Positions 23,801 through 35,854 of a stretch of DNA of 64,000 bases are shown piece after piece. Below the pieces are notes generated by a model. That model did not search any database. It was not told the DNA's origin and saw only the letters and a program-made list of their open reading frames with translations. Source of the DNA: Clarireedia homoeocarpa (lineage: Eukaryota > Ascomycota > Leotiomycetes > Helotiales > Rutstroemiaceae); NCBI GenBank assembly GCA_001465935.1, contig LNKV01000002.1, forward strand, positions 310,001-374,000. The letters are read 5' to 3'. Position 1 is the first letter of the stretch. Each line of letters opens with the position of its first letter. The translations under genes were made by a program, and so were the position numbers.

Positions 23801-26800
23801 CTGGTTTACCCGTACTGGTATTAAATTCGATAGCCTTCACCTCGGAAAATGGTGATGTCTGTGAAGCGCTTAAGTCCGCCGCTGGCGTACTAGGGCGCCT
23901 TAGAGTTGCCTGCTTCTCCAAAGCGGTGCTGTGCGGAGGAAGTTCCATGGCATGTAAAGCTCTAGTACTGTCCCATGTAGTACTTCTGTCGCGTCCTTTG
24001 GCGAAAGCTACAATGCACTCTGCAGGAGTGTTGATGAGGTTCTGTGACTTTTCCTTCGTCCCAAGGGGTACGATGTTTTCCAGTGGAGCGGGATATTCAT
24101 CCTCAACTACGCTGTCGCTGTTACCCTCTGTGCTTGTTCTAGAATAGCTTCGAGCACTTTCATGAGCGCTGTAGATGCTTTCTACACTTGGCAAACGTTC
24201 TTTGCGTTTATTTGCTCGAGATTTTAGAGGTACAGGGTATCTGTCGTTTCCTATATTTTTCCTACCGCCTTTGAGGATAGCAGCGGCATTGCCTAGAAGA
24301 GTAGGAACATAATTGCGGTTATTCTTGTCTGCTGCCTGCCTGGCAATTAAAAGAGCTTCGTTAAGCAGTTTCTCCAGATCACTAATAGTTCTAGCGAAAG
24401 TTTCCGCAGAAGCTGCCTTATCTTCTGGTGTGCCAAGCTCACCAAGCTTTGGCTTATTCTCCAGAGGGCTAGGTGTAGCACCAAGGAAGAGTTCATTCAC
24501 CGGTTTGGATGGCGCTGTTTGAGACCTTGTGCGCCCACTTGATCCACTTCGATTCTCTGCCCTGCGCGAGCGAGGGGGCAAAGCAGTCAATCTTGGAGCA
24601 TATGAATCGTTATTAGTCAGTAGATCCCTAAGCCAGTGGACGCTATTCTTCCTGCTTATCCGATTGTCGATTGCGCCTCCAACACCCGGCGCAAGGCGCT
24701 GCTGGGGAGGATTTTCCGATCCAGATAAAATCCCGTCTTTCGATCCGCGCCTTGAGTTGCGTTCCTTGAGAGAAAACCCGGCAGATGCGTTTGAAGAAGT
24801 GATTTTCCGGTTCGGAAGATGGTTTCTTGATGACCCTCGAGCAGGGATCACATCAACAGGTGGGGCTGGTGTGGAAGCTTGCTTTTGATTCTCTCTGGTA
24901 GGCCCTCGAGTGGAGTCAAGAGGCACTTCTTTCATTGCCTCTGGATTAATCACTATATCTTGAGTTTCAGATTTCTCAGGAACACTATACAATCGAGTGA
25001 CTGGATCATTTAGTTCTTCATTTTTCATTGGTGACGAGAAGTCTTTTCTTGCGATCTGAGGTTCTTTGTTGTCTTGGAGATCTTGTTTAAGGGAAGAATC
25101 ATGCACGCGGTCTGCAGGGTTGTTCCACAAAGAGGCTCGTCTCAGGTAAGTGTCAGCACTTTTAGCAGCTTCGGCCAGTGAGTCGGCAACGAGCATTCGG
25201 TATGCATCAGACGCTTCATCCTTTTCAATGCCAGGAGGTACGACTATCTCGTGCACAGCATTTCGAACAGCTACCTTGACGGCATCCTGCACCGCTTCTT
25301 TGACAGCGGGAACGAATCCCCAATAAGCCGAATTCAAAGGATCCACAATAGGAAATTCTTCACCTGGAGGCGATTTTGTTGATTCTGGCGGGAAATCTTG
25401 ACGCTCAATCTCTTCGATCGATTTATTCTCCGACGTCATTTTATCAGACGTTGTTCTTGTCATCCCTTTGATGGTATGAGCCTCATGACGCTCTGGAATA
25501 CTGGGCGATGGCTCCGGCGTATTTTTGGCATCTTTCTTAGCTCTAGCTGGAACGGTGACAACCGCCGTTAATATAGGAAGTGAAGGCTGTGCTTTATCAA
25601 CGAAACCAAGCTTGATGGACGTTGGTGAAATTTCCTCCACCACAAGTGTATCATTCTTCCGATTCTTCCGGGAATTGGGTGTCTCCTCATCCGGTTGATT
25701 CAGCTTGTCTTCATCATCCGTGGGATTAAGTGCGGAGAGTTCAGCTGCCGCTGCAATTTCGGCCAAAATTGGTTCCAGAGATACTTTAGTGGCTGGCGTA
25801 GGTGAAGGAGTGCTCACTGCTGTGCTTACCACGGTTGATAAAAGAGGAGGAACAGGTAGCCCCGTCTCTACCGGTTGACTGGCTGATACGGATGGCTTAA
25901 GTAGAGAATGTCGAGCAGATGTTCGGGAAGCTCCAGAAAGTAGGGATGGTGTGTGCGGTTTGGATTTTAAGGATGAATCCGAATGCTTTGTTCGAATAGA
26001 ATCATTCGGTGGAGACATCTCTTTCTTTGATGATGACTGGTGAAGCTTATCAGCTGACTTAGAACGACGATCGTCTGTAGCAGGCGGTGATACGCGAGGT
26101 TTAGGACCAGGTAGGCTGAAATTTGTGACGACCGCTGATGACAAAGGTAGGGGAATCAAATCTTTCGCTACCATCTCGCTTGCTGAAGCGTGTGGAAAGG
26201 CGTCTACAGAACTAACGCTGGTTCCCCGAGACGTCGGAGGCGAGGCATCAGTATGCCGAGGAGTCGTTGTTCGATATGAAGTTTCCGACTTTGGACGAAC
26301 GGGAGGGGCAGGTCCTGGATTGACGGAAGCTTTTCGCTGAGCCTGAGGGTTGGCTGTTTTGGGCCTCTCAATGTTCTTGACTGCATAATTGATACTATCA
26401 ATTTCTTCTTTGCTCATATTAATATCGGACTTCGGTTCTTCTTGCTGCTCTAGATCGAGTGGTGGCAGAGGAAGATAGACATAATGATCCCTGCAATTTG
26501 GAGGGCAATATGGAGAACAAGCGATGTCCTGTGTCCCTTTTTGAGGCGGCGATTGAGGAAGCTTATCAAATCGAGAGAACTCGGCATTGTCGTCATTCAT
26601 CATGTTGGAGGTAGTAGGACCTTGATTGTTAAGTTGCTCGCAGTGAGGACAAATTTGATCGTCATCTTGCGCTGATGGATCAACAACCGGAACTTTCTTG
26701 TATCCTGGAGTTCCTGATAAGCATGACTGAACTTTTATGCGGGTACCGCTAGGTAAATCAGGTTCTTTAACGTCGCGAAGCACCAATCGAGGCAGTCTAA

Positions 26801-27326
26801 ACCTCTTCTTCTCAGCAGGTGCCGAAGTTGAATTAATCGGTTCCTTATCCATGGCAGCATCGTTTGTGATATTAATGGTAACTCCGATATCGTTCGCAGA
26901 GCTTGAGCTTCGCAGCCCCCGTGGAGACTTTTGTATTATCACATTAGGATCTGTTGGGCGGCGAGAGTTTGGGCCATCAATGCATATGCCACCGTCTAGA
27001 CTTTCAGATTGTTGGAATTGATCGGAATGTTCCATGGACTGTGACTCGGATTGTATACTTCCAGCAGGACTTTTGATTGTAGTAAAGTCAAAATTTCCCA
27101 AAACGCGGGGCTCGTGTTGGGGAGGGTTGCGCTCGTCTGATGGATGAGGTGTTCGTGGTGGGTGAGTCTTGCTGCGAGATAAAACAAGTGCACGAATTCG
27201 AGATAGAATATCTTCCTCGACACGGTAACTAGTACTGTATTCTTCGAGGCCAGTACTGAGTGTAGATGAGGCTCGTCTACGGCCAAGAATAGGAGCTTCA
27301 AGCGGCCCAATGGACGGAGGTTCCAT
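20830..27326 (-). CDS. Long disordered N-terminal region fused to a 12-TM MFS transporter
   Basis: Exons 27326-23799, 23734-22319 and 22263-20830 give one open frame of 2125 residues. Intron 1 (64 bp) has donor gtaggc, a CTGACA branch-like site and acceptor atatag; intron 2 (55 bp) has gtaagt and ttcatag. Residues 1 to about 1360 are serine/proline/lysine-rich and mostly disordered. They include CPHC at 226-229 and three cysteines at 270, 274 and 278, which could bind a metal. Residues about 1362-1857 hold twelve hydrophobic segments, with the MFS loop HGRKP after segment 2 and a long cytoplasmic loop before segment 7. A charged tail of about 270 residues follows. The carrier part resembles fungal drug/polyamine:H+ antiporters; the substrate is unknown. 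Without the first splice, two ORFs would overlap by 59 bp in different frames, so a single spliced gene is the simpler reading. Confidence 0.8.
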
Positions 27327-27906
27327 GGGACATTGAAGGTCGTCAAATGAGGGTTTAGAGGATCATTAGATAAAAGATATTTTAGGATGTCTTAGAGAAC
27401 GAATGTAACCAAAAGAATGTGGTGATGAAAGTGTGTTTTGGAAGAAGGAAAAAGAGTGCATCTCGCGAAGTGTGCTTCATGATATAAAAGGAATACAACG
27501 ACACAAATGGAAAGACCCACTAAGATGCGTTCCATATTGACATCAGCAGCTTTCATGCATACAATCGAGGAAAGAACTCCATGGCCGGTACGTCGCACTA
27601 CAAGTCCATCACAGCTCCTTCCAAATTAGCAGAATACCTGTGGCTAGCATCGCTACAACCTAAGACTACAATTGGACAATGAAATGCAAACTGGAGATTG
27701 AGCGGCAGGCGGCAGGGACGAAATTATGAGCAACTGACTTTCCATTTGAACGCTCATCTGAAATTACTGGTACTGCTCTGGTCTTGCTTTAGATCCCACA
27801 ATGATGCTGTGTCGTAATTAGGAATTCTCGTGCAGCAGTCGCTCAGTGCATAAAAAGGTAGGCTTGATGGACGTTGCGCGATGTCATACTCAATGAGTAC
27901 CGAAGA
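27327..27906. other. Intergenic, MFS gene to NIT3
   Basis: This holds the promoter and leader side of the MFS fusion gene and the 3' side of NIT3, both on the minus strand. No ORF or repeat of note was seen. Confidence 0.5.
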
Positions 27907-28955
27907 CTACTCCTCGTCGCCATTCTTGAAGTCCTTGCTGACATCTGTGTACAGATCAAACCTTCTCTGGGTCTCCAACGGAATACCCTTTCTCGTTTCT
28001 TCGATCTTTTCGCCCTTCAACTCCGCATACACGATTTCCTCTTTCTCACCAGCCTCGACAAGAACTTCTGCCATCGGATCTACGATTAAGCTATGGCCCC
28101 ATGCGTGGTAACTAGCCGCTTCATCTCTCGCAGGACTACACAGTGCAACATATATCTGATTGTCCATGGCCCTAGCTTGACCTTGTAATCTCCAATGCAT
28201 TGGTCCCGTTGTAGTGTTGAAAGCGCCGGGGTAAATCAACGCAAAACATCCCTTTCTCGCCGCGATCATTGCCAACTCTGGGAACCGTACATCGTAGCAA
28301 ATCGCGACAGCTATCTTACCGTATTCAGGCAAGTCGATAATCGTAACGTGGTTGCCGGGAGATAAGACCTCGGACTCCTTAAACTTGATCTTACCAGGGA
28401 TATCGATGTCAAACAGATGGACTTTACGATGTGTGGCCAAGAGTTCACCCGAAGGAGAAAAGGTCAATGACGTATTGTAATGGTTCTTGCTCGCAGGAGA
28501 GTATTCTGGTATGCTACCACCTACGAGATAGGTCTTTGTCTCTGCCGCCATTGTACTAAGGGCGTGGAAGGAGGGGGACTGTTCGGCCGTAGGAGGGGAA
28601 GGTAGAAGGGTGTCGGCATATTTAGGGAAGAACTGGGTTCCATAAGGACTATTGAAACACTCGGGAAGTACGATGATATTGGCGCCAGCAGATGCAGCTT
28701 CGTGGACCTTTTCGCGGGCGTGTGCAAGATTCTGGGCTTTGTCGGCTCCTGTCAACAGTCGTTAGTTTTGTTTGACTGGGTCAATGCTCTTAAATTGTGA
28801 CTAGGATGGGACGAACCGCTAGCCAATTGTATCAAAGCAAGCTTGACGGGTTTCTTGAGAAGTTGAGACATATTTCGGTTGGATTGTCTGGTGAATGGAA
28901 TTGAACGTCTGAATGTGAGGCTTGGCAGAATACCCGAAGCTGTCCTGAGCATCAT
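27907..28955 (-). CDS. NIT3: Omega-amidase / Nit2-Nit3-type carbon-nitrogen hydrolase
   Basis: Hydrolyses omega-amides such as alpha-ketoglutaramate and alpha-ketosuccinamate, linking glutamine and asparagine transamination to 2-oxo acids. Exons 28955-28817 and 28748-27907 give 326 residues. The nitrilase triad is visible: Glu76 in LPECFNSPYG, Lys155 in HRKVHLFDIDIPG, Cys197 in AICYDVRFPE. These blocks and YPGAFNTTTGP..W match mammalian Nit2 and yeast Nit3 rather than the deaminated-glutathione amidase branch. From the first ATG there is a basic, amphipathic N-terminus (LRTASGILPSLTFRRS) that looks like a mitochondrial presequence. A second start at 28871 (MSQLLKKPVK) would give a cytosolic form. 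The 68-bp intron has an unusual donor (gttcgt), but the frame QLAS-GADKA supports it. Confidence 0.93.
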
Positions 28956-29384
28956 CAATACGTAGGTGGATAGCGGGAACAAAAAATGAGGTTTTACGAT
29001 CGCCGAGTCGTCATACTGTAGAACTGAGGGGACGTGCACTAGCAGCTAGCTAGCTTGATTAAGTCAAATCCACTCCCGACTGCGGACAATTATTCTCATC
29101 GAATCAAGGGGTTTTGGATCTACCCGAGATAACGATCAACTCTCCGGACATCAGATACCTCATTTACAATAACTAGAGCGTTTTTGATCGGGCTTTCCCG
29201 CACAGGAAAGAAACGCGATTTAAACTTGAAATTTGTCTGTTTCAACTGGATGCAAAGTAATGTGCCAGGTATATGGTATTTCCATACTGGGAGCCACAAG
29301 AGGCCTAGATTCTATTTCGTTTTTTTTTTTACTCCTAAAGAATCAACCTTCCAACGCCATGCAAAACACTTCCATTTTATCGCT
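28956..29384. other. Intergenic, NIT3 to SPE3
   Basis: About 430 bp between two genes in the same orientation. It must hold the NIT3 promoter and the SPE3 3' UTR. Nothing else was seen. Confidence 0.5.
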
Positions 29385-30784
29385 CTACTTCAAAGCAGTG
29401 CGAGCAAAAGTTGGCAGAATGAAGCTTGCCTCGTGGACAGCAGCGTTGTAGTATCTGCACAATTTCTCTTCTTCCTCAGGAGACCACTTGCGAAGTGGCT
29501 TAGTAACATCACGGTCGGCATCCTTGCAGCAGACCATGAAGCCAATCTGGCCGGATGGGTAGGTAGGAATGGTGGTGTAGGCATATTCGACTGTGGGGAA
29601 GACCTCCTTGCAGTCCTTTTTGAGCTTAGTGATCAATGGAAGATGGAGCCATTGGTTCTCGGCTAGAAGATAAAATGTTAGCTTTGAGTGTCTTGTCATA
29701 TGTGAAAGTGGGGTGGGTAGCTGAAAAGCCAAATTTTGCAGAAGGAGCGGATATAATATGGGCTACCGCTACTACACACAGCACTAGGAGTGTAGCCACA
29801 GAAGAATGAAAACATACAACCTTGTGTGGTAATAACACCTCCCTCCTTCAGGGCACCGAAAAGCAACTCAAAGTAAGGCTTCTGGAACAAGGTTTCGGCT
29901 GGTCCCTCTGGGTCGGAAGAGTCGGTGATAATGACATCGAATTCGTTCTTGTAGTCATCCAAGAACTTGAACCCGTCTCCAACATGAACTTTGACTTTTG
30001 GATGTTGGTAGCTGATGGCCATATTAGGAAGGTATTTCTTGGAGAGACGAATGACAGCCTAGTGGTAGGTCGTTAGCAGAATGTTCTCCTCGCATGCATA
30101 TTCAACCTTGTATAATCTACCTCGTCGATATCGCAGAGAATGGCCTCCTCTACGCAGTCGTGCTTGATGACCTCACGCAAAACACCACCATCACCTCCAC
30201 CGATAACCAAGACCTTCTTTGGGTTTGGGTGAGAGTTCATGGCCAAGTGGGTGATCATCTCCTGGTAGGAGAACTCATCGCGCTCAGTGCATTGAATAAC
30301 ATTGTCGAGGACCAAAACCGTGCCATAATCGGTAGATTCGAAGATAAGGACATCCTGGTATTGACTCTTCTCGTGGTGCAGAACGTTCTTGACCTTAAGG
30401 GTCATTGCCTGACCAGGCCACATGTTGGAGATCTCGCGGAACCAGCCATCTGCAGTAATCTATCAGCCTCGGGGGACCTCTTCTGGCATCTACCGATTTG
30501 AGTGTGGCATGGGAATCGCGAGGATTTGTATGGGTGGGTGACATAGGCATGTAAGCCCGAGCGGCGCAGCAATACATGCTATTACAACCATGACATCGGC
30601 CTGGGGGAGCATCTTCTCACTTGAGACATGATTACGTAGAAACCAATAGAGAAAGGTTCTCATGGGACACAAAACGGCTTTTTTCGGCTAGATGATGTGG
30701 GATGAGATGCTCAAGGGAAACAGTACGAGGAACACGAAATCATTTCAACATACCCTTGATAGTGGGGTGAGTGATCTCTGACAT
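29385..30784 (-). CDS. SPE3: Spermidine synthase (putrescine aminopropyltransferase)
   Basis: Transfers the aminopropyl group of decarboxylated S-adenosylmethionine to putrescine, giving spermidine. Exons 30784-30754, 30449-30121, 30058-29821 and 29662-29385 encode 291 residues, the usual length. Visible blocks are DGWFREISNMWPGQA, YQDVLIFES, LDNVIQCTERDEFSYQEM, the nucleotide-binding GGGDGG at 94-99, and TDSSDPEGPAE with the likely catalytic Asp166. These are followed by TTQAENQWLHLPLI and the PSGQIGF block. The start MSEITHPTIKDGW sits in a 10-codon first exon, split by a 304-bp intron that is much longer than the others in this window. The 5' leader carries two hexanucleotide repeats. Confidence 0.95.
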
Positions 30785-30823
30785 CTTGGCTGTTTTGGTA
30801 GAGAAAAGAGGCGAATGGAATAA

Positions 30824-30887
30824 GTGTTTGTGTTTGTGTTTGTGTTTGGAGAGAGAGAAGGAAGTGAGAGTGAGAGTGAGAGTGAGG
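30824..30887. repeat. Two hexanucleotide repeats in the SPE3 leader
   Basis: (GTGTTT)4 at 30824-30848 and (GAGAGT)4 at 30864-30887, read on the plus strand. On the SPE3 sense strand they are A/C-rich and C/T-rich, and lie 40-105 nt upstream of the start codon. Confidence 0.85.
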
Positions 30888-31127
30888 GGTCTTGGGAAGT
30901 GAAGACGAAGAATAGTTGGGAATGGGAACGGGAACGGTAGCTCTCTCTGGTGTTAGGATGATTGGTTGGGTATTAATATGTAGAGCGAGGAAGTAGAAGC
31001 TTGGAATTGAAGGTCTTTTCAAGAAATTTCTTCACCAACGAATGACGAGCAAGGCGGGCCGCGGTGGTGGTCGAGAAATTGCAGTTGTCCTATGGATAGG
31101 TATAGCCTTGGCCCAAGAAAAGTGGTG

Positions 31128-31131
<4 letters not shown>

Positions 31132-31158
<27 letters not shown>
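31132..31158. repeat. Poly-T run, 27 bases
   Basis: Uninterrupted T homopolymer about 350 bp upstream of SPE3. On the SPE3 sense strand it is poly-A. Such runs often lie in nucleosome-free promoter regions of fungi. Confidence 0.9.
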
Positions 31159-33993
31159 CCCAATATCATATCGCGTCTCTTATCGTACGCACCTATCTGC
31201 TCTTGGTATGGTTGGCTCGGTTGGCCATGGCTCATCGGATAGTTCTCCACGTCCACCAAACAAAACAGTACATCAGAACAGTACACCAGAACAGTACACC
31301 GGGAGTAGCTCAGGAAAACTCGTGCCGTCACCGGGAGTAGCTCGATTCGCTTGTTGTTTTGTTCTGGGAGCATTCTAACTTCTTCTTCAACCCCTCTGGG
31401 CCCACTGTGCCCTGTGCCCTATGCCCTCTTCCTCCTCTTCCTCCTCCTCCTTCTCCTCCTTCTCCTCCTGAGGCCTGACACTCTGCGCACCAACCCCACC
31501 CACCACCGCAAGCTGAGCTCTCGCCTCGCAACATTTTAACCGCTTTGAGCTGAGGGCGAGATACCAAGATTCCTTCGAGTACGTGCCTACCTTGGGTGTA
31601 ATCTAAAGGACCGACGACCATACGAGTGTGTGGGGAGTTCTGCCCACGCACAGTTACAATTGGGCGAAGTTACAATTGGGCGAAATTAACGCAGAGAATT
31701 ATCGACTCGACTCAGAGTTACCCCGAACCTTGTAATCTCCATGAGAAAGCAGAGAGAGAGAGAGCGCGCGCGCTAGAAACTACGAGGTACTCTGTAGGTA
31801 CTCTGTAGAGATCCAAAAAGAATCAACTCCCCCACCTCAGAGTAGTTCCGAGAACGCTCTAAATGCTACTGCCGAAGTTGCGTGCTGCCGGATTGCGTAC
31901 TACGAAGAATGCTGCTTCTGCCGTGCCCGTCTAGATTATCCGCTCGATCTACAACCAGGCAGACCGATCTATTACGGATGATGTGAGCCACGTTGGTGTT
32001 TTTCTCAAGCTTCTTCAAATTGGGAGTACCCTTGCAAGTCGACGGGCAAGATTGCACCGGCCAATCTCGGCTTTGGCGTTAGGCTAGCCGGTGGGGATCG
32101 TGAAGCGGATACTCCTTGTCCAAGAGCTTACCAGCATGTATGGAGCTACTGCAATGCCGCAATATGCTGCTCAGCAGCTCAGCAGCTAAGCAGCTAAGCA
32201 CTGCACTGGTTCCTACAGTTGATATCGGTACATGAACTACCCCGTGAACTAATACGAAAGGCAGGTCTTGGATTGGACGAAGAGTACGAAGGGACGAACT
32301 GCAAAGGACAGTCCTTCGAATCACCTAAAACATATTGAGTTGAAATGCCATTCCGGATGACATGTTTCAGGTGTTAGGAGGGAACACTCACTGAAATGTA
32401 CTAGCTTCTCGCCGTCTTTTTACTCGTCGTCTTGCATCATCTTGATAGGCCTGGCAAATCAGTGGCACACATCCAGCTTCCTGAATAGGCAAGCCTAAAC
32501 TCCTTGAAACCTGGGCATTTCTCCTGCTCTGCTCGCAAGGCTGTCCGAGAAGATCGACCCCAAAAGCATGTGTATGTTACCGTGCTGATGTTGCTGATGC
32601 GCTGTACACCCCTCATTATTTATAGACTATCAAAGACATATGGCATTAGTCATATATGCATGAAGGTTGAACGGCACGCGGATGTGTGACGGACACTTAT
32701 GCGTTCTTATTGCCTCAATGCCCTACTGGTACAGTAGGTGGAGCATACTCGTGTAGATACACCCGTACTGTACGAGGAACTGAGAGATGTAGGTCATCCC
32801 TGAGGTGTTCTGGTGTAACGGAAGTAAACGCACATGCACATGCATCTGCATTGGGCTGTGTCCATCCTTTCTGCAATCCCCGTCCACGAATCCACTTCCT
32901 CCATATTCCCGAACCCCTGAATCCACCATCGCATCGCACCACCACTATCATATAATCGATACGTTTCTTATACATACCTCATCCCATATCTCCGATGTAT
33001 GGAAAAGGCGAAGCAAATACGTCCTTCCTGATGTACAAGTACTTACGAAAAAACCTTTTACGATTGTAACACTGCAGACTAATTTAAAACACATGAATGG
33101 CTAATAGCCAAATTAACCGTGCCACGCTTTCCACGCTTTCTTACTTTCCCTGCCTTTCCAAGTTGTCAGACAGACCTAAGGAAATGGCATCGTTCGATAA
33201 TAATCATGCCCCCTTCTCTGTCTTCTTCGGGTGATGGATGATTCCATTTCATGGGTGATGGAGCAATGCACATTCCACTCTTGTACACATCGCATGTTGA
33301 TCCTGCTGGTGTTCCCCTCCGTCCACCTGAAGCAGAGCCTGGGATCCCCGGAACTGGCTTCATAGCTCTGTAATGGATACATATTCCACGTTGTTTCCCT
33401 GTATGCGACCCTTCCCATGTGGTCATAATTTTGAGCCCCCGCCCCCCTCTGGGATCCCTGTAGAAAGAAGAAGCCCCAGCAGCTTGTACCAAAACGGCCG
33501 AGTGAGGTTACAGTAATGGTTTTTGCCCATCGTCAGCATACACCACACCTTTTCCATCTTACATCTGGTGCAGCGAACGAAAAGGTGTTGAGATGTTGGA
33601 CCAGTCGCGTTGTAGAATGGCTAGGAAACAACAAAAAGCAAGAAAAGAGGTATAAGCATTCGAACGGCGCGCCTGGGCTCCGCTATTCTATCCATACTAC
33701 GATTAGCAATCGTGCGGAGCCATAATTGATTTTAATTGCTGGTGCGTCTGGGACAGTTAGTGCGTGCGTGAACGCCAATCTTCTCTCCATTCGAACGCAG
33801 TCTTTTCTTCTCCAGATTGATATATCCGAGTGACTTCTCAGTTATCACTCTTTCGTTTTTCCATCTTCTCGAACCACCACCCATTCGGGTCCAGTCCGGT
33901 CGATTTCCACGCGTTTCCGACTCCTATTCCATGGTCATGGTATAGCTTATATATCTAAACTACTAGCCACCCCTCCAAATCCATAAGACGTCA

Positions 33994-34127
33994 AGCCAAA
34001 AGCCAAAAGCCAAAAGCCAAAAGCCAAAAGCCAAAAGCAAAAAGGAAAAGAGAGCAGAGAGCAGAGAGCAGAGAGCAGAGAGCAGAGAGCAGAGAGCAGA
34101 GAGCAGAGAACAGAGAGCAGAGAGCGG
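33994..34127. repeat. Two adjacent heptanucleotide repeats in the G-alpha leader
   Basis: (AGCCAAA)6 at 33994-34035 is followed almost directly by about eleven copies of GAGAGCA at 34050-34127, the last ones degenerate. They lie 380-520 bp upstream of the G-alpha start codon on its sense strand. Confidence 0.9.
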
Positions 34128-34509
34128 AAAACAGAAGGCGAAAGCAGATTATTACCAAAAGCCGAACGACGCCAGATTAGACCATCTCCTCATTAACAGC
34201 GATCAGCCGGTAATTAGTCTAATCCGTCAGCAGCAGGGCGACGCTCGTCCCTCAAACGACTAAGAAGCTTGACAAGCAAAAACCCTACAGCACTGTAACT
34301 AGGTAGCCCAGTCGGCAAATTTACTCCCACTCCCGCTTCGTCCACTCGCGCCTTTACCTTTCGCGACTCTACCTTTCGCCAAAACTCCGTCAAAAAGTTA
34401 TACCATATCATATCATCTTCATATTACCACTTTTTTACTCTGCTGAATCATAAATCTCACCAACTATCATTTTTCAAGAACGGTACCCTCCGAACCTTGG
34501 CCACTCATG

Positions 34510-35854
34510 ATGTGTTTCGGCAGCAGGGAGGATGTCGAGGCCAAGAGGTCGAGGGAAATAGATGCGCAGCTCCACAGAGATGAAAAGACGATGCAGCGTC
34601 AGGTCAAGTTGTTGCTATTGGGTATGTCCTCCTGTCGCGCCCTCCCTCATCCAGCACCACTGCTCCCAGCATTAGCTTTCGATCTAAAGATGCTCAATGC
34701 TAATAATTGTTTGCGATAGGGGCCGGAGAAAGCGGAAAGTCCACGATCTTGAAGCAGATGAGATTAATTTACACCAAAGACGGATTCTCAAAAAACGAAA
34801 AGGAAGAATGGCGAATCATCATCTTTCACAACATTTTGGACGGCTTGAGAATGACAGTAGAAGCCATGACGGATTTCAACATCCCTTTTGAATACGAAAA
34901 TACCAGCGTAGGTCAATCCATGATCTGATATTGCAGATTCGCAATCGCATAGCAAAGATTGGCTGACATTTGACTAAACAGCAACATATTCCAACAATCA
35001 CACAAGAAAAAGACTTGCGACCATACGAACCAATTCCCCTCGAATATCTTCGCGCATTTAAAGACATGTGGGCAGATCCAGGAATCCAAAAAGCAATCGA
35101 AAGAGGAAATGAATTTGCGCTCCACGACAACCTGGCATAGTAAGCACAACTCTTGCCGTAGTATGACATAACAGGTTCTAACTTTGTACAGCTTCTTTGA
35201 AGACTTAGACCGTCTGTTTAATAAGGAGTTTGTTCCCACTGATCAAGATGTCTTACGAGCCAGGCTGCGGACCACAGGTATCACTGAGACGCATTTCGAT
35301 CTCGGTTCCTTACAATACAGAATGTTTGATGTAGGAGGGCAGCGATCAGAAAGGAAGAAGTGGATTCATTGCTTTGAAAATGTCAATGCATTGCTCTTCT
35401 TGGTTGCTATTAGTGGCTATGACCAATGTCTTGCTGAAGACAAGGATGGCGTAAGTTCCACATTCCACAGATTACGTTGAGCATCATGAACTGACGACAT
35501 TCCTTCTAGAATCAAATGCAAGAAGCATTGATGCTGTGGGAGTCGATTGCGAATTCACATTGGTTCAAACATTCTGCACTCATTCTATTCCTAAACAAGA
35601 TTGACTTGTTCAAGGCAAAGATTGCGCACAGCCCTATCACTAAATTTGGATTTCAAGACTTTCAAGGCGACACTACTAGCTGGCAGCAGACGTCAAAATA
35701 CTTTATGGATAAGTTCGTCGCTTTGAACCGTAGTCCTGGACGAGAGGTATATGGCCACTTCACGAATGCAACCGACACCGATTTATTGAAGGTTACTATG
35801 GGATCCGTGCAGGACATGATCATCCAGAAGAATCTGCAGAAGCTTATCCTTTGA
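34510..35854 (+). CDS. gna-2: Heterotrimeric G-protein alpha subunit, fungal group II
   Basis: Membrane-associated GTPase that relays receptor signals. Exons 34510-34621, 34720-34907, 34982-35139, 35192-35450 and 35510-35854 give 353 residues. The nucleotide-binding motifs are complete: GAGESGKS (P-loop), RARLRTTGI with the switch I arginine, DVGGQRSERKKW (switch II), NKIDLF, and TNATDT in place of the more common TCATDT. The N-terminus MCFGS and the C-terminus ..QDMIIQKNLQKLIL identify the group II branch (GNA-2, MagC, BCG2). There is no glycine at position 2, so no N-myristoylation is expected; Cys2 could be palmitoylated. An upstream adjacent ATG (34507) would add one Met. The second ATG is chosen because the family begins MCFG and it has A at -3. 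Confidence 0.95.

Larger units (their letters stand above)
30785..34509. other. Divergent intergenic region SPE3 / G-alpha
   Basis: No gene supported. It contains the SPE3 leader and promoter, a C/T microsatellite (CTC/CTT) near 31425-31470, short A/G runs, and the long G-alpha promoter and leader with two heptamer repeats at 33994-34127. Short ORFs between 31.3 and 33.7 kb have no recognisable composition or domain. Confidence 0.5.

Noticed and set aside
30094..30501. 135-codon plus-strand ORF
   Set aside because: Antisense of SPE3 exon 2.
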